Assembly (NCBI GenBank): GCA_001804025.1 | Contig: MHFC01000103.1 | Coordinates: 62,684 to 82,405, forward strand | Length of the DNA: 19,722 nucleotides | Direction: 5' to 3' | Source of the DNA: Omnitrophica bacterium GWA2_52_8 | Lineage (GTDB): Bacteria; Omnitrophota; Omnitrophia; Omnitrophales; Aquincolibacteriaceae | Shown here: positions 6,561-15,649 of the stretch, in pieces | How the letters are laid out: the number at the start of each line of letters is the position of its first letter | How positions within the stretch are numbered: position 1 is the stretch's first letter | Notes under the pieces: model-generated | What the model saw: the letters and a program-made list of their open reading frames with translations, nothing else | Databases searched by the model: none | What the model was told of the DNA's origin: nothing | Position numbers and translations under genes: made by a program

Positions 6561-6812
6561 CTATTCATTGCCGCGATGATATGTACGGCAGCTACCCAAA
6601 TAGCTGAGAATTAAGACTTCCCTCGCCCTCTCAAGGCCGTTTAAAAAATGGCGCTCCGCGATTGCCCGGTAGGTTTCCTCTTCCTCATGCGTGTGATTTT
6701 GCATCATCGACTTCTTGAATCTTTCTATTTCCCGGTTGATGATAGCAATTTCAGGAAGGTCATTGACGCTTAGCATAAGTTCATTCGCATTCACTGCGCT
6801 TTTCCTTTTCAC
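6561..6812 (-). CDS. Small hypothetical protein
   Basis: 83 residues from a GTG at 6810-6812, with GGAAG close upstream. An internal ATG at 6774-6776 is an alternative start. The middle is acidic and helical (HTHEEEETYRAIAERHFLNG), with no cysteine pair, membrane segment or recognised motif. It stands alone between the LacI-family and XRE genes. It is plausible as a gene from its composition, but I have no family evidence. Confidence 0.4.
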   Translation of the reverse strand: MKRKSAVNANELMLSVNDLPEIAIINREIERFKKSMMQNHTHEEEETYRAIAERHFLNGLERAREVLILSYLGSCRTYHRGNE

Positions 6813-6920
6813 AAGACTTCCGGTCTATATTTGCGATCCAATACTTAGCTCATCATACCAGCGATTCGCACAAGCACAAAGCATAACTTGCTAAGTGCTT
6901 CGTGGTGTAATTGGCGGGCA

Positions 6921-6947
6921 CCCCATAGAATTGCTCTCATTATGGGG
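6921..6947. promoter_or_regulatory. Inverted repeat across the start of the small XRE gene
   Basis: CCCCATA (6921-6927) and TATGGGG (6941-6947) are perfect complements 13 bases apart. The right arm includes the ATG at 6942. No ribosome site is visible in between. It could be an autoregulatory operator or an RNA stem over the start codon. Confidence 0.42.
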
Positions 6948-7157
6948 AAAGAGATACGGCTTAAATTCGGACGAAGAATCCGCCGCTTGAGGGAGAAGAA
7001 GGGATGGACTCAGGAGGAACTGGCTTACCGCGCGGGGCTTGCGGTCCGGCAGGTGCAGTATCTTGAAAGCAAAAACCCCTCACCCGCCAAAATCGATACC
7101 ATCGAAATGATCGCGAAAGCATTCGGCATCAGCTGTTCCCGCCTACTCGATCTCTGA
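6942..7157 (+). CDS. Small XRE-family DNA-binding protein (controller-like)
   Basis: 71 residues, essentially one XRE helix-turn-helix domain (LREKKGWTQEELAYRAGL at about 17-34, then RQVQYLE). The ATG at 6942 is chosen because the domain begins there; a reading from 6888 adds residues unlike the family. Single-domain XRE proteins of this size include the controller proteins of restriction-modification systems and phage-type repressors. It lies end to end with vsr (stops 86 bases apart), at the tail of the defence operon. A role in tuning the methylase or helicase genes is inferred from position alone. Confidence 0.72.
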   Translation: MGKEIRLKFGRRIRRLREKKGWTQEELAYRAGLAVRQVQYLESKNPSPAKIDTIEMIAKAFGISCSRLLDL

Positions 7158-7243
7158 TTTCTGCCAGCTTCACTGTCATCCATAAGGCAAGATACGAGAG
7201 GTTACGGCTTGCATCAATGAGTCACCTGTTCCGTTGGTGGCTG

Positions 7244-7648
7244 TCATATCTTGTCTAATTTCATTAACACTTTTTCTGGCTTCTTTTCAATCTCACATTC
7301 CCAGAGTCTCAGAATCTTCCAACCTGCCTTCCGAAGTTCTCGAATGTGCCTAATATCTCGACGCTTATTCTTCAAAAGTTTTTCCTCCCAATATTCCCTT
7401 TGTGACTTTGGGATGGTGCCGTCTCTGCATTTTGAGTGCAAATGCCAAAAGCACCCATGAACAAAAATAGCAGTATTATGCTTGCGAAGAACAATATCCG
7501 GTTTGCCCGGCAAATTTTCGACATGCAATCTATAGCGGTATTTTTTTAATGAAGATAGCATCTTTCTTACACGCTGTTCTGGCTTTGTATTCGTGCTAAG
7601 AATTTTCGACATGACCTGACTGCGTTTTTCTGGCGTCCAAATATCCAT
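7244..7648 (-). CDS. vsr: Very short patch repair endonuclease Vsr
   Basis: 134 residues from the ATG at 7646-7648, chosen because it gives the family start MDIWTPEKRSQVMSKI; a longer reading overlaps the methylase gene. Key residues match E. coli Vsr by position: PGKPD with D51, FVHGCFWH with H64, W68 and H69, and zinc ligands C66, H71, C74 and C118. The enzyme nicks next to the T of T:G mismatches that arise when 5-methylcytosine deaminates, and polymerase I and ligase complete repair. The gene begins 4 bases after the cytosine methylase stop, so both are made together, as expected for a methylase and its repair partner. It is the last gene of the operon. Confidence 0.93.
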   Translation of the reverse strand: MDIWTPEKRSQVMSKILSTNTKPEQRVRKMLSSLKKYRYRLHVENLPGKPDIVLRKHNTAIFVHGCFWHLHSKCRDGTIPKSQREYWEEKLLKNKRRDIRHIRELRKAGWKILRLWECEIEKKPEKVLMKLDKI

Positions 7649-7652
7649 TAAT

Positions 7653-8813
7653 TCAATTCTTTCTGGAGATGATTGGGTGAATAAATTTATTAAGGCTTTT
7701 GGCAACTTGGTATGCCAGCGGAACAGGAACTCCATTTGATACAACGGTAAACTTCCATGATAACGGCTTGTCTTCCGGCAACGAATATTCATCTGGTATG
7801 CCCTGTATCCTCATCGCCTCCCTTACGCTCAACCGCCTTTTTTCCCATGGATGCAGATGTACTTCATTGTGTCCATAACACGCCGTGGGGCTAAACCGGT
7901 AACGGTGCAAACGTTTAAATGATTTCCGTTTTGTATCACCCTCATTTATATAAGAGAACCGCCGGGATTTTGCCTTGAATGTATCCTTGCCGTTTGGCTG
8001 GCGCTCAGGATAACTTCTGCCGTTTAACACCGTATCTACCATTAACTCTTTTGGAATACCATAGGGCTTTCTTGATTTCCCGCCAAATTTAATCATTCCG
8101 GGCCATTTGTATTTTGTCTTTGCTCCTTTATATTCAGGTATGCTTGGCCAAGAAAACCAGTTACGTTCTCCTGGATCAAGCTCCTTTCCTGCACACTTTT
8201 CCGCCAATGATTTTTCCATACCAATCATGATGAGGCGCTCTCTATCCTGCGGCACACCCATTTCTAAGGAATTTAACACCTTTAGATCAAGACGATAGCC
8301 CGCCTGTTCAAGCTTCTTCTCCCGTTTTTTGAGAAACTCCCGGTGCATGCTTGTGTTATACAATCCAGGAACATTTTCGAAGACAAAAAAAGCCGGTTTT
8401 AATTTACAAATGCGATTAAAGTATACTTTTGTGAGACGGCCATTAATTCCGTGATGCCCTTCATTTTTACCACCGACACTGAAATCAGGGCATGGCGGCC
8501 CGCCAATGACACCAAAGAATTTTGGTTTTCCATCTGGGAATGCCTGTAACGTAATTTTATGAGCAGGTAGACTCTCAATACTTCTTCGGGCGCTTATTTT
8601 TGCTTCTTTTTCATTCTTCTGCGACTTTTTTCTCCATTCTGTCATGCCATATTCATAGAGGCCTGCAAACGCTGGATTCACTTCATTCGTCCATATAATC
8701 TCAAAACCAGCTTGCTCGAAACCCATATCCAGAAAGCCCCCGCCGGTGAAGAAGGAAAGAAGTGGAACCCTTTCCTGATTTTTCTTTTTTAAGCGTTTTT
8801 TTCTTTTTTTCAT
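7653..8813 (-). CDS. DNA cytosine-5 methyltransferase (DruM candidate)
   Basis: 386 residues with a lysine-rich start (1-14). Motif I is LLSFFTGGGFLDMGFEQAGF (18-37), binding S-adenosylmethionine. Motif IV is GGPPCPDFS with catalytic C108 and proline where many relatives have glutamine. Motif VI is ENV (146-148), motif VIII PQDRERLIMIG (188-198), and motif IX/X REAMRIQGIPDEY near 340. The target-recognition region lies between about 200 and 330. No restriction endonuclease of a classic type II pair is adjacent. The ATG overlaps the nuclease gene stop as ATGA (4 bp). Within the operon it would mark self DNA, as DruM does in Druantia type II. Confidence 0.93.
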   Translation of the reverse strand: MKKRKKRLKKKNQERVPLLSFFTGGGFLDMGFEQAGFEIIWTNEVNPAFAGLYEYGMTEWRKKSQKNEKEAKISARRSIESLPAHKITLQAFPDGKPKFFGVIGGPPCPDFSVGGKNEGHHGINGRLTKVYFNRICKLKPAFFVFENVPGLYNTSMHREFLKKREKKLEQAGYRLDLKVLNSLEMGVPQDRERLIMIGMEKSLAEKCAGKELDPGERNWFSWPSIPEYKGAKTKYKWPGMIKFGGKSRKPYGIPKELMVDTVLNGRSYPERQPNGKDTFKAKSRRFSYINEGDTKRKSFKRLHRYRFSPTACYGHNEVHLHPWEKRRLSVREAMRIQGIPDEYSLPEDKPLSWKFTVVSNGVPVPLAYQVAKSLNKFIHPIISRKN

Positions 8814-9895
8814 TCGGTTTTATATCCGGCTGTTAAGGCGGTCTGTATAAAGTAATCCTTCGCTGTATCATGCGCCAGATTACACAACATCAAATTCTTG
8901 CGATCCTCATTTAAAACAAGATGCCTCTCAGGCGATAATCCTCTTACCGCCAAATGTTTTCCTTTACTTTCAATAACGACTCGTATCAATCCGTTCCCTA
9001 ACACTTTCTTTTGGATCACTGCCCCAGATATATCTACTGGCCAGTCATCAGTATCTTCACGCGCATCCCAATAACTCTTGCATGCTGGCCGGTACGCACA
9101 GTAAAAACACGTTTTTGCTGACGGATTTGCAAAAGAATCAGGCGGATCTCTTCTCTTTATTCTGCTATTTATCTCATCGCGTAAGCTCGCAGCATCCTCT
9201 AAAAGCTGTTTGCATTCCTGACTATCAAACGGCACATCATAATGGCGCTGATCAAGGCCTATGACATTGAGTTTTGCCGGCCATTCATTTTTTACCGAGT
9301 AATACAGGCCAGCGTAAAGGCGTAATTGCACTTGGTACTCTTCTTTCGGCTGTTCGCTACCGCCTTCTTTCTCAACGATGGCCCCTGACTTATAGTCAGA
9401 GATTTCTACTCCTTGGCCTGTCGAATGAATAATATCAATTTGTCCTCCCACCTTCCCGTCAACAGACTCAAACCACTGTTCCGTTTTCGATCCTGCGCGA
9501 GATGGGGCGGCGGCTGGTTTGCTATTCTGAGAAATGCTGCGTGCAAACGAAAATGCCATCCGCTGTTTGACTCCATAGTTTCCAGCATGCTTGGCTAATG
9601 GAACAAGATGGCTTTCTAACGGATTAGCCCTCATCCCGTTTTCAACTTCAGAGCAAATCTCATTCCAAGCAGTCAGCAATTCGTCTTCAGTTTGAAGCGG
9701 TCTGTTGGTTGCAATTTCAAAAAGTTTGTGACAAACAATCCCGAGTTTTGCGGCTGGAGAGGCTGGCAGCAATCCAGGTACCCGGTTAGCAGCCCAAATT
9801 TCTTTAAGGGCACAATTTCTTAAGGCTGTAAACCGGCTTGGCGAAATTCGCTTCAAAGGTTGAAGGTGCGATGGATCCATCACCATTGCAGTCAT
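8810..9895 (-). CDS. RecB/Cas4-like PD-(D/E)XK nuclease with iron-sulfur cysteines
   Basis: 361 residues. The N-terminus ISPSRFTALRNCALKEIW is typical of RecB/AddB/Cas4 nucleases and supplies C28. H56 (GIVCHKLFE), D154 (GGQIDII), D167-x-K169 (EISDYKSG) and Q190/Y194 (QVQLRLYAG) form the nuclease active site. C263-x2-C266-x5-C272 completes a four-cysteine cluster spaced exactly as in Cas4. Residues about 285-361 look like an extra beta domain. Cas4/AddB relatives cut or trim DNA ends. It lies 3 bases after the helicase stop and overlaps the methylase start by 4 bases, so it belongs to the same system. There is no cas1, cas2 or repeat array nearby, so CRISPR adaptation is unlikely. It is a candidate effector. 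Confidence 0.85.
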   Translation of the reverse strand: MTAMVMDPSHLQPLKRISPSRFTALRNCALKEIWAANRVPGLLPASPAAKLGIVCHKLFEIATNRPLQTEDELLTAWNEICSEVENGMRANPLESHLVPLAKHAGNYGVKQRMAFSFARSISQNSKPAAAPSRAGSKTEQWFESVDGKVGGQIDIIHSTGQGVEISDYKSGAIVEKEGGSEQPKEEYQVQLRLYAGLYYSVKNEWPAKLNVIGLDQRHYDVPFDSQECKQLLEDAASLRDEINSRIKRRDPPDSFANPSAKTCFYCAYRPACKSYWDAREDTDDWPVDISGAVIQKKVLGNGLIRVVIESKGKHLAVRGLSPERHLVLNEDRKNLMLCNLAHDTAKDYFIQTALTAGYKTE

Positions 9896-9898
9896 GTA

Positions 9899-12800
9899 TC
9901 ACTGCCTCGCCGCAAGCTCTATACGGCACCACCCCGGCCTCCTCAACAGATTGAAAGTATCCAAGAAACCATCTACATCCCCGCCCGCTTGCGCAACAGC
10001 TTCGGCCAAAATCCCTTGCTGGTCATAGGTGTTCCAAAATGGATGAACAACAAGATAACGCCCGCTTGCCGTCCTTATGCCTGGCAGCTGACCCCAAGTA
10101 ACCGGCTCATAATCTTCAAAAAACGATATAAAATTATCCCGGAGGGTAAAAGCATTCTGAATCCATCCGCTGAGTTCCGGACTTGAAAAATTAGCATCCA
10201 GACCCGATCTGTAATTTTGGCTTCTGAGAATCTTAAGATAGCCTACAGCTAGCCGCCAATCCAACAATCCGTGATATGTCATATTTCGGTATACTTTCAG
10301 GCAGTCATAACAAGCTGAATCGCAATTAGTGAAATGATTTTCCTCGATAATTTGAGTTGTGTAGGCTCCTGCTTCTCTTGGTTCACAGATACTTCCAAGA
10401 ATATCACCCAAATTGGTATGGGCCGCCCTCACAAATCCCGCACCATTCGGCAACCGGTCGCTTAAGATGATATCTGCAACAGCGGTATGCCCATCTAAGG
10501 AACGGCGGGTAATATTCGCCACTTCGATCTCCTCGGGGTCAATATCAAGCCTGTCGGCGATTGTTCTTTGTAACAAGAAAGCCGCTGATATAATTGCTGC
10601 CCTCACCGCTCCCTTCGACGAAACCTGATTCAATGTCAAACCGCTTGGAACGGCTTGGGGACTGATGCGTAACACCTCTGTCGTTTTACCGGCAGCCAAT
10701 GCGACACGGTCGGTAACCCCGCCGCCTAAGCTATGTTCAATCCATTGGTTATCCAGCCTAGGTATGCCGCGAGCATCCTGCGGCTGAGGTGGCGGCGGTG
10801 TCTGAATGACTGACCCTTCAAATAATCTTCCGGAATTATCATTTATCCGCCATACTCTTCCGGCTTCTGATAACGATCGTAAACAGTTTGTCCCATCAAT
10901 TAACTGTGCGCCTGACCTGTCCCTTGATTCTGCGAGTGCAGCGGGTATTCCGAACATAACATTTGAATCTTCTTTTGCATCGCTGCCTCTTGATAAATTA
11001 GTCCTGAATGCCTGAGGCACAACGATCTCATATTGTAGATACAACTGATTGTCATCTTCCGGCTGCCCGCATTCTGGACAGCAATTGTCTGCATTACGGG
11101 AATCTCCGGTAATCATGAAGCCACATGATTTACATCTTTGTACCCAGCGCCTGTAAGGAAGCGGATTATCAGATGATGGCGTCCATTGGGTACGGCGCTG
11201 AACGAGTGGCGCCGTAAAGCCAATGGCTGTGTGAATAACTTTATCTTTTGTCTTTTGCGCGCCAGGCGCAAATTCTGTAATGGCAATTTCGAGATCACGT
11301 CCAATGCTGAAATCATGATTTGGAGTCAGCCTGTGGTAGAGTACCCGCGTCCTTGATGGCATGCCAAACATTGGCAATATAGCTGCTTCTGCCAGCCTTT
11401 CTGCCAGGCCGTCACCCGAGAGTTCAGGGTTTACGGCTGCATCATCAATCAAGTGTGGAAGATCCCTTTCAAGCCAATCAAGATATTCTTCTTTCACTTC
11501 ACCTAACAAGCCTTGCAAAATCTCCCGCTGTTCGTCTTTATTGTTTGAAAGCCATGCAACGACAGATGGACGGTTCTGTTGCCACCCGGCTGCTTGATTC
11601 ACTTGGTCTACAGCCAGACCAAATTCTCCATGACTGTCAGGCGGCGTAGGGCTATGCCACCATCGCATGCCTGCCGCGACAAAAGCCCGTCGCAAACATT
11701 CCTTGACGAAAAGTCTTTTTATGATGCGCTCCTGTCCCATCGTAAGAAATGGAACCGGTGGCGGATCTCCAGTAATCCTATCAGGATATGAGAAATAATG
11801 TTCATCATGACTGCGGCCACGGCAAAGTGTTAATACTACTGCAAATGCCTGTCCGCGGCGGCCCGCACGCCCGACTCTTTGCTGGTAATTGAATCTCATT
11901 GGAGGCATATTCGCCAGCATGACGGCCTGCAAGTTGCCAATATCAACACCAACTTCCATTGTTGTCGTCACACTAAGCACATCAATCTCGTCAACTTCCC
12001 GGTAAAATCTTCTGTCCTGCCCAGGCATGTCAATAATGATCCCTCTGAAATGACGCTGACGTTCAAGCTGATTATCAGTCTGGGCAGTGAGCTCTTCGCA
12101 ATGAAGCCGCATAGGAATCCGTCCTTCCGATGCCGCCCATGCCAGGTGATTGGAAGCCCATACAGCACTGCATGCTGTCGATGGCTGTTCAGCCAAAAGA
12201 TTTTGACATGCCGTACAAATGCCTCCGGCACGGTGCAAATGATTCCGGCCGCACCGCGAGCATGTCCAAACTGAATCCTCTGCAATGGCAACGCGAACAC
12301 TCATATGCCGGGTGCTCAATTTTGCATTATGGTGCCCTGATTCCTGAAGTGCACTAAATACTGCTTCCCCTAATGTATCAGAATCAACAGAATGCAAATT
12401 GGAAAGCGCTCTTAAATATCTTTTTAGCGATGCCATCGCATCCCTATAGTGAGGATAATCCGGCTGCGGAAATTCGGAACCCTCATGACGGTATTTGTCT
12501 CCCAATACCCGGAGATATGCATCACATATCTGACGAAATATCTCAGGATCAATCCCCGCGTCATTTGCAAACCGCTGCAAGCTTGCATTATCCAGTTCAA
12601 TCTTGACCCAGCCCAATGCGGCAGATTCAAAGCCAAAATACAGGCGGCCAAAAAACAAGCCGCAAAGGGCTTCCCTCAAGCTTTCATAAATTCTCATTCT
12701 TGCATGATGGGCATCTTGAGGAAGGCCTTGCCGCCAATTATTCCTTCCAAAATCAAAAAGCGTTGTCCAGTGATGCCATTCTTGATGCCAGCCGAACGTC

Positions 12801-15649
12801 TGCATGAGCACGTCATTACCAGCAGGATTTACACCTATTTGAATAACCCTTTTGATGAGGGCACCGCAATCATGAATGTCGTCAGGAGGGGGGAGAAGCG
12901 TCGTGATCGGCAGGACTCTCCTTATACGCCGTTGCCGTATCTGATTTATCTCATTCTGTGCCTTTTGGATTTGCTCCACAACTTGTTCAGGCATCCCCTC
13001 CGGCGATAGCGCAGCAGTCCTTACAAGTCCTCTCAATCGCGCGTCTTCTCCAGGATGCCTTGCTAGAAAATCCTGTGATTCCTGCCTGAGAACCGCTCTG
13101 TTCTGCTCAATATCTTCCAGTAATGACGGCCCGCCTGTAATTTCAACACGAAGCTCATCACAAACAATCTCACGCATCAGTTCCGAATAATGGTTACGCT
13201 CAACACCATTCGAAATCTGCGCCGCATCCTCACGGCTATCAGAAAAAACAACCAGTTTTCGCTCTGCGTTGCTTGTCGAAGACAAATGATAAAATAATTC
13301 TTTTGTAAAAAGCTGGCTGACTTTTGAGAAACCGGTACGGAACCCTCTTACGGGTGACTGCCTGCTTCTTCGTCTAACGTAATTCGTACTGCACGCAGGG
13401 CAGGCGCAAGGCAAAGCCCGGTAGTTACCCTGCTCATTTGCTCCCGCGGCAATAGTGAACAAATATCCTTTTGTCCAATTTTCAGGGTCATCTTCCGCGT
13501 CTTCCTGAGACAATCTCACATGCCCTGTGCGTGTATTCATGCTGGCCGGCTGCCAATTTGCCCAATCGCCCTGTCTTCTTTGAGGATTTAATATCTTTGG
13601 CTGGCGCCAGCGGTCCGGCGAATCATACACCTGCTCACCTTGCGGCCAAAAAACGGCATATTCGTCATATGTCCGCCGGTCTACGAATCGTGCCGCCTGG
13701 CGTTCCGGTATGCCCTCAATATCGGGTGTGGTCGCCAGCATTTCAATAACACCATGCTCAACTTCCAGCCTGCTTCCGCCGAGAAATATTGTCCCGCAGT
13801 GCTCACAGTAAAGCAGCTCCAAAACCCTGTCTCCTTCACGGGAAATAATGCGGGGCGTATGATACAACTCCCCAACTGGACGATGGTCTTCTGCCCCGGG
13901 CAGCGGCCTAGCTGATGCCCATAACCCTTCAATATTCCGGAAAAAATAATGGAGCCTGAATGATGGCAAATCAGTGCGGTAATGAAGATACTTTTCATAC
14001 AGCCCTCTTGCAATCAAAAGGCCCCGCATTGCTTGCTCCTTGCTTTCCTGAGAAGTTCCAGCAAACAACTTTTCTGCTAATTCACGGAGTGAAACGGCAC
14101 GGACATTCACTTCTTTTGTGCAGGCGCTTACGATCCTGGATTTAAGATTCAGCGGCTCTAGCGCACGAAAATACCCGTCAACACTCCGTCCCGAGCTAGC
14201 GTTCAATTTTACGGCCGCTTCCGAGAGAATCCCGTCAGTGAGGTTTGCTGCATTTTCTGCTAAGAATGAAAATGGCTCAATCGGGAGAAGGCCGCTTCCT
14301 TCTTCTGGGGGGACCACGGCAACTTGCGTTCCCTCAATAATGTCAAAATCGCTGGAGCCAAAAAATTCGTTGAGAAACTGGTGGCTCTCGCTTTCCGGGC
14401 CGCCAGCTTCTAATGAGGCGCTTGATGCAAGGACGCGCAGTTGAGGATGGCCGGGGTGAAGGCCCAAGCGAAGGAGCAATAACCGTAACAGATATGCTAC
14501 TTCCGCGCCCGCAGTTCCCCTATAAAGATGAAGCTCGTCCACAATCAAATGAAAGATACGGGATGGTTTAGTCCTTTCTCTTTCACCTGAAGGAAGATCC
14601 TCACATGCCAGCCATGCGCGTGTCTGAGCAAATATCCTCTGGTCACTTTCACGCATCATCATGATGCTTAACATCGAAAAGTTTGTAATCAAAATATCAG
14701 GAGGGCTGTCCTGCATGTCCCAACGGCTTCTCATTTCAGCGCCGTCAAGTTTCGGAAAGAAGTGTACAACGTCTTCTTTGCTTGGATCGGTGTTTCCCGG
14801 ATCATCCGCATACCTTTTTGCTGCTTGCGAAGCCTGGTCAGCCTCATTCATAGCCTCAACCAATGCATCGATTTTTTCTTTTATGTATCTGCGCCTTCCA
14901 TTTGAATCACGGAACTCATGTCCAGGCACAGGCGTTGCGCCATTGTACCTGCCCATATAGACGCGGTTTTGGTCCAGATTGTGCTCAAACCACGAGCGTG
15001 CCGCATCCGAATCCAATGCTCTCCTTAGCCGCGTAAGCTGGTCCTCAACCAAAGCGTTCATAGGGTACAGTATCAGAGCCCGCACAGCCGCAGGCCGTGT
15101 CTCATGTTCCCGTTGTGGAACCCTGTAAGACCGCACAAGGCTTCTCGCAGGCTTGCACTGATTCTTCCAGTCCCCATTTCTCCACCAGTCATTCAAGTGT
15201 ACAGGGGCCGAATCCGGCGCCCGCCAGGAATGCATCTCCTTTGCTAACTGCGCAAACAAAGGCAGCAAAAAAGATTCTGTTTTTCCTGAACCCGTACCCG
15301 CCGTGACAACACAATTCCGGCCATTAAGCGCACGGCGGAGCATCTCCGCCTGATGAACATAAAGCGCATGTGTGCCAAACAATCCGCATTTAACCAAACC
15401 TTTGAAAATGCTGCGTTGATCTTCGTTCATGCCCGGCAAGTCATCACCAGACAAGTCATCAATCATCTTTTTGCTGCTCAAATATGTCGGCAACGGCTCA
15501 ATCCAAGGCTCTTGATTCAGCACACCGCGCTGACGCAACAGTCTCTCCCGCTCGGCTTCTAAAGTTACGAAACGTGTGCCAAAGGCAGTCTTCACATAGA
15601 GAATAAAATTTTCTCTTATCCGGTTAAACGTGCTTACCGGATCAATCAC
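9899..15649 (-). CDS. druE: Giant DUF1998-type superfamily 2 helicase, DruE-like
   Basis: 1916 residues from a GTG at 15647-15649. Motif I TAGTGSGKTES (116-126), motif Ia LYPMNALVEDQ (about 194-204), DELH motif II (371-374), SSASLE motif III (409-414), motif V TTTMEVGVDIG (about 1224-1234) and motif VI QQRVGRAGRRGQ (about 1254-1265) define an ATP-driven helicase. About 800 residues separate the two RecA halves and carry cysteine pairs near 612, 748 and 1130. Further pairs near 1505 and 1523 form a ribbon, and TNCDSACYDCLKVYR near 1774 is the DUF1998 signature. Helicase plus DUF1998 in one chain of this size is the hallmark of Druantia DruE; DISARM splits these between DrmA and DrmB. The start overlaps the preceding gene by 8 bases. 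Helicase identity is certain; the DruE call is probable. Confidence 0.85.
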   Translation of the reverse strand: MIDPVSTFNRIRENFILYVKTAFGTRFVTLEAERERLLRQRGVLNQEPWIEPLPTYLSSKKMIDDLSGDDLPGMNEDQRSIFKGLVKCGLFGTHALYVHQAEMLRRALNGRNCVVTAGTGSGKTESFLLPLFAQLAKEMHSWRAPDSAPVHLNDWWRNGDWKNQCKPARSLVRSYRVPQREHETRPAAVRALILYPMNALVEDQLTRLRRALDSDAARSWFEHNLDQNRVYMGRYNGATPVPGHEFRDSNGRRRYIKEKIDALVEAMNEADQASQAAKRYADDPGNTDPSKEDVVHFFPKLDGAEMRSRWDMQDSPPDILITNFSMLSIMMMRESDQRIFAQTRAWLACEDLPSGERERTKPSRIFHLIVDELHLYRGTAGAEVAYLLRLLLLRLGLHPGHPQLRVLASSASLEAGGPESESHQFLNEFFGSSDFDIIEGTQVAVVPPEEGSGLLPIEPFSFLAENAANLTDGILSEAAVKLNASSGRSVDGYFRALEPLNLKSRIVSACTKEVNVRAVSLRELAEKLFAGTSQESKEQAMRGLLIARGLYEKYLHYRTDLPSFRLHYFFRNIEGLWASARPLPGAEDHRPVGELYHTPRIISREGDRVLELLYCEHCGTIFLGGSRLEVEHGVIEMLATTPDIEGIPERQAARFVDRRTYDEYAVFWPQGEQVYDSPDRWRQPKILNPQRRQGDWANWQPASMNTRTGHVRLSQEDAEDDPENWTKGYLFTIAAGANEQGNYRALPCACPACSTNYVRRRSRQSPVRGFRTGFSKVSQLFTKELFYHLSSTSNAERKLVVFSDSREDAAQISNGVERNHYSELMREIVCDELRVEITGGPSLLEDIEQNRAVLRQESQDFLARHPGEDARLRGLVRTAALSPEGMPEQVVEQIQKAQNEINQIRQRRIRRVLPITTLLPPPDDIHDCGALIKRVIQIGVNPAGNDVLMQTFGWHQEWHHWTTLFDFGRNNWRQGLPQDAHHARMRIYESLREALCGLFFGRLYFGFESAALGWVKIELDNASLQRFANDAGIDPEIFRQICDAYLRVLGDKYRHEGSEFPQPDYPHYRDAMASLKRYLRALSNLHSVDSDTLGEAVFSALQESGHHNAKLSTRHMSVRVAIAEDSVWTCSRCGRNHLHRAGGICTACQNLLAEQPSTACSAVWASNHLAWAASEGRIPMRLHCEELTAQTDNQLERQRHFRGIIIDMPGQDRRFYREVDEIDVLSVTTTMEVGVDIGNLQAVMLANMPPMRFNYQQRVGRAGRRGQAFAVVLTLCRGRSHDEHYFSYPDRITGDPPPVPFLTMGQERIIKRLFVKECLRRAFVAAGMRWWHSPTPPDSHGEFGLAVDQVNQAAGWQQNRPSVVAWLSNNKDEQREILQGLLGEVKEEYLDWLERDLPHLIDDAAVNPELSGDGLAERLAEAAILPMFGMPSRTRVLYHRLTPNHDFSIGRDLEIAITEFAPGAQKTKDKVIHTAIGFTAPLVQRRTQWTPSSDNPLPYRRWVQRCKSCGFMITGDSRNADNCCPECGQPEDDNQLYLQYEIVVPQAFRTNLSRGSDAKEDSNVMFGIPAALAESRDRSGAQLIDGTNCLRSLSEAGRVWRINDNSGRLFEGSVIQTPPPPQPQDARGIPRLDNQWIEHSLGGGVTDRVALAAGKTTEVLRISPQAVPSGLTLNQVSSKGAVRAAIISAAFLLQRTIADRLDIDPEEIEVANITRRSLDGHTAVADIILSDRLPNGAGFVRAAHTNLGDILGSICEPREAGAYTTQIIEENHFTNCDSACYDCLKVYRNMTYHGLLDWRLAVGYLKILRSQNYRSGLDANFSSPELSGWIQNAFTLRDNFISFFEDYEPVTWGQLPGIRTASGRYLVVHPFWNTYDQQGILAEAVAQAGGDVDGFLDTFNLLRRPGWCRIELAARQ

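Noticed and set aside
7244..7792. A longer Vsr reading from 7792
   Set aside because: The extra 48 residues overlap the methylase gene and are unlike the family. The ATG at 7648 gives the expected start and places D51 and H69 as in E. coli Vsr.
8810..9895. CRISPR adaptation locus, because of the Cas4-like protein
   Set aside because: No cas1, cas2 or regularly spaced repeats were seen in the window.
12449..13009. A 186-codon open frame on the plus strand inside the helicase gene
   Set aside because: It is antisense to a continuous 1916-residue helicase frame and has no recognisable motif or ribosome site.
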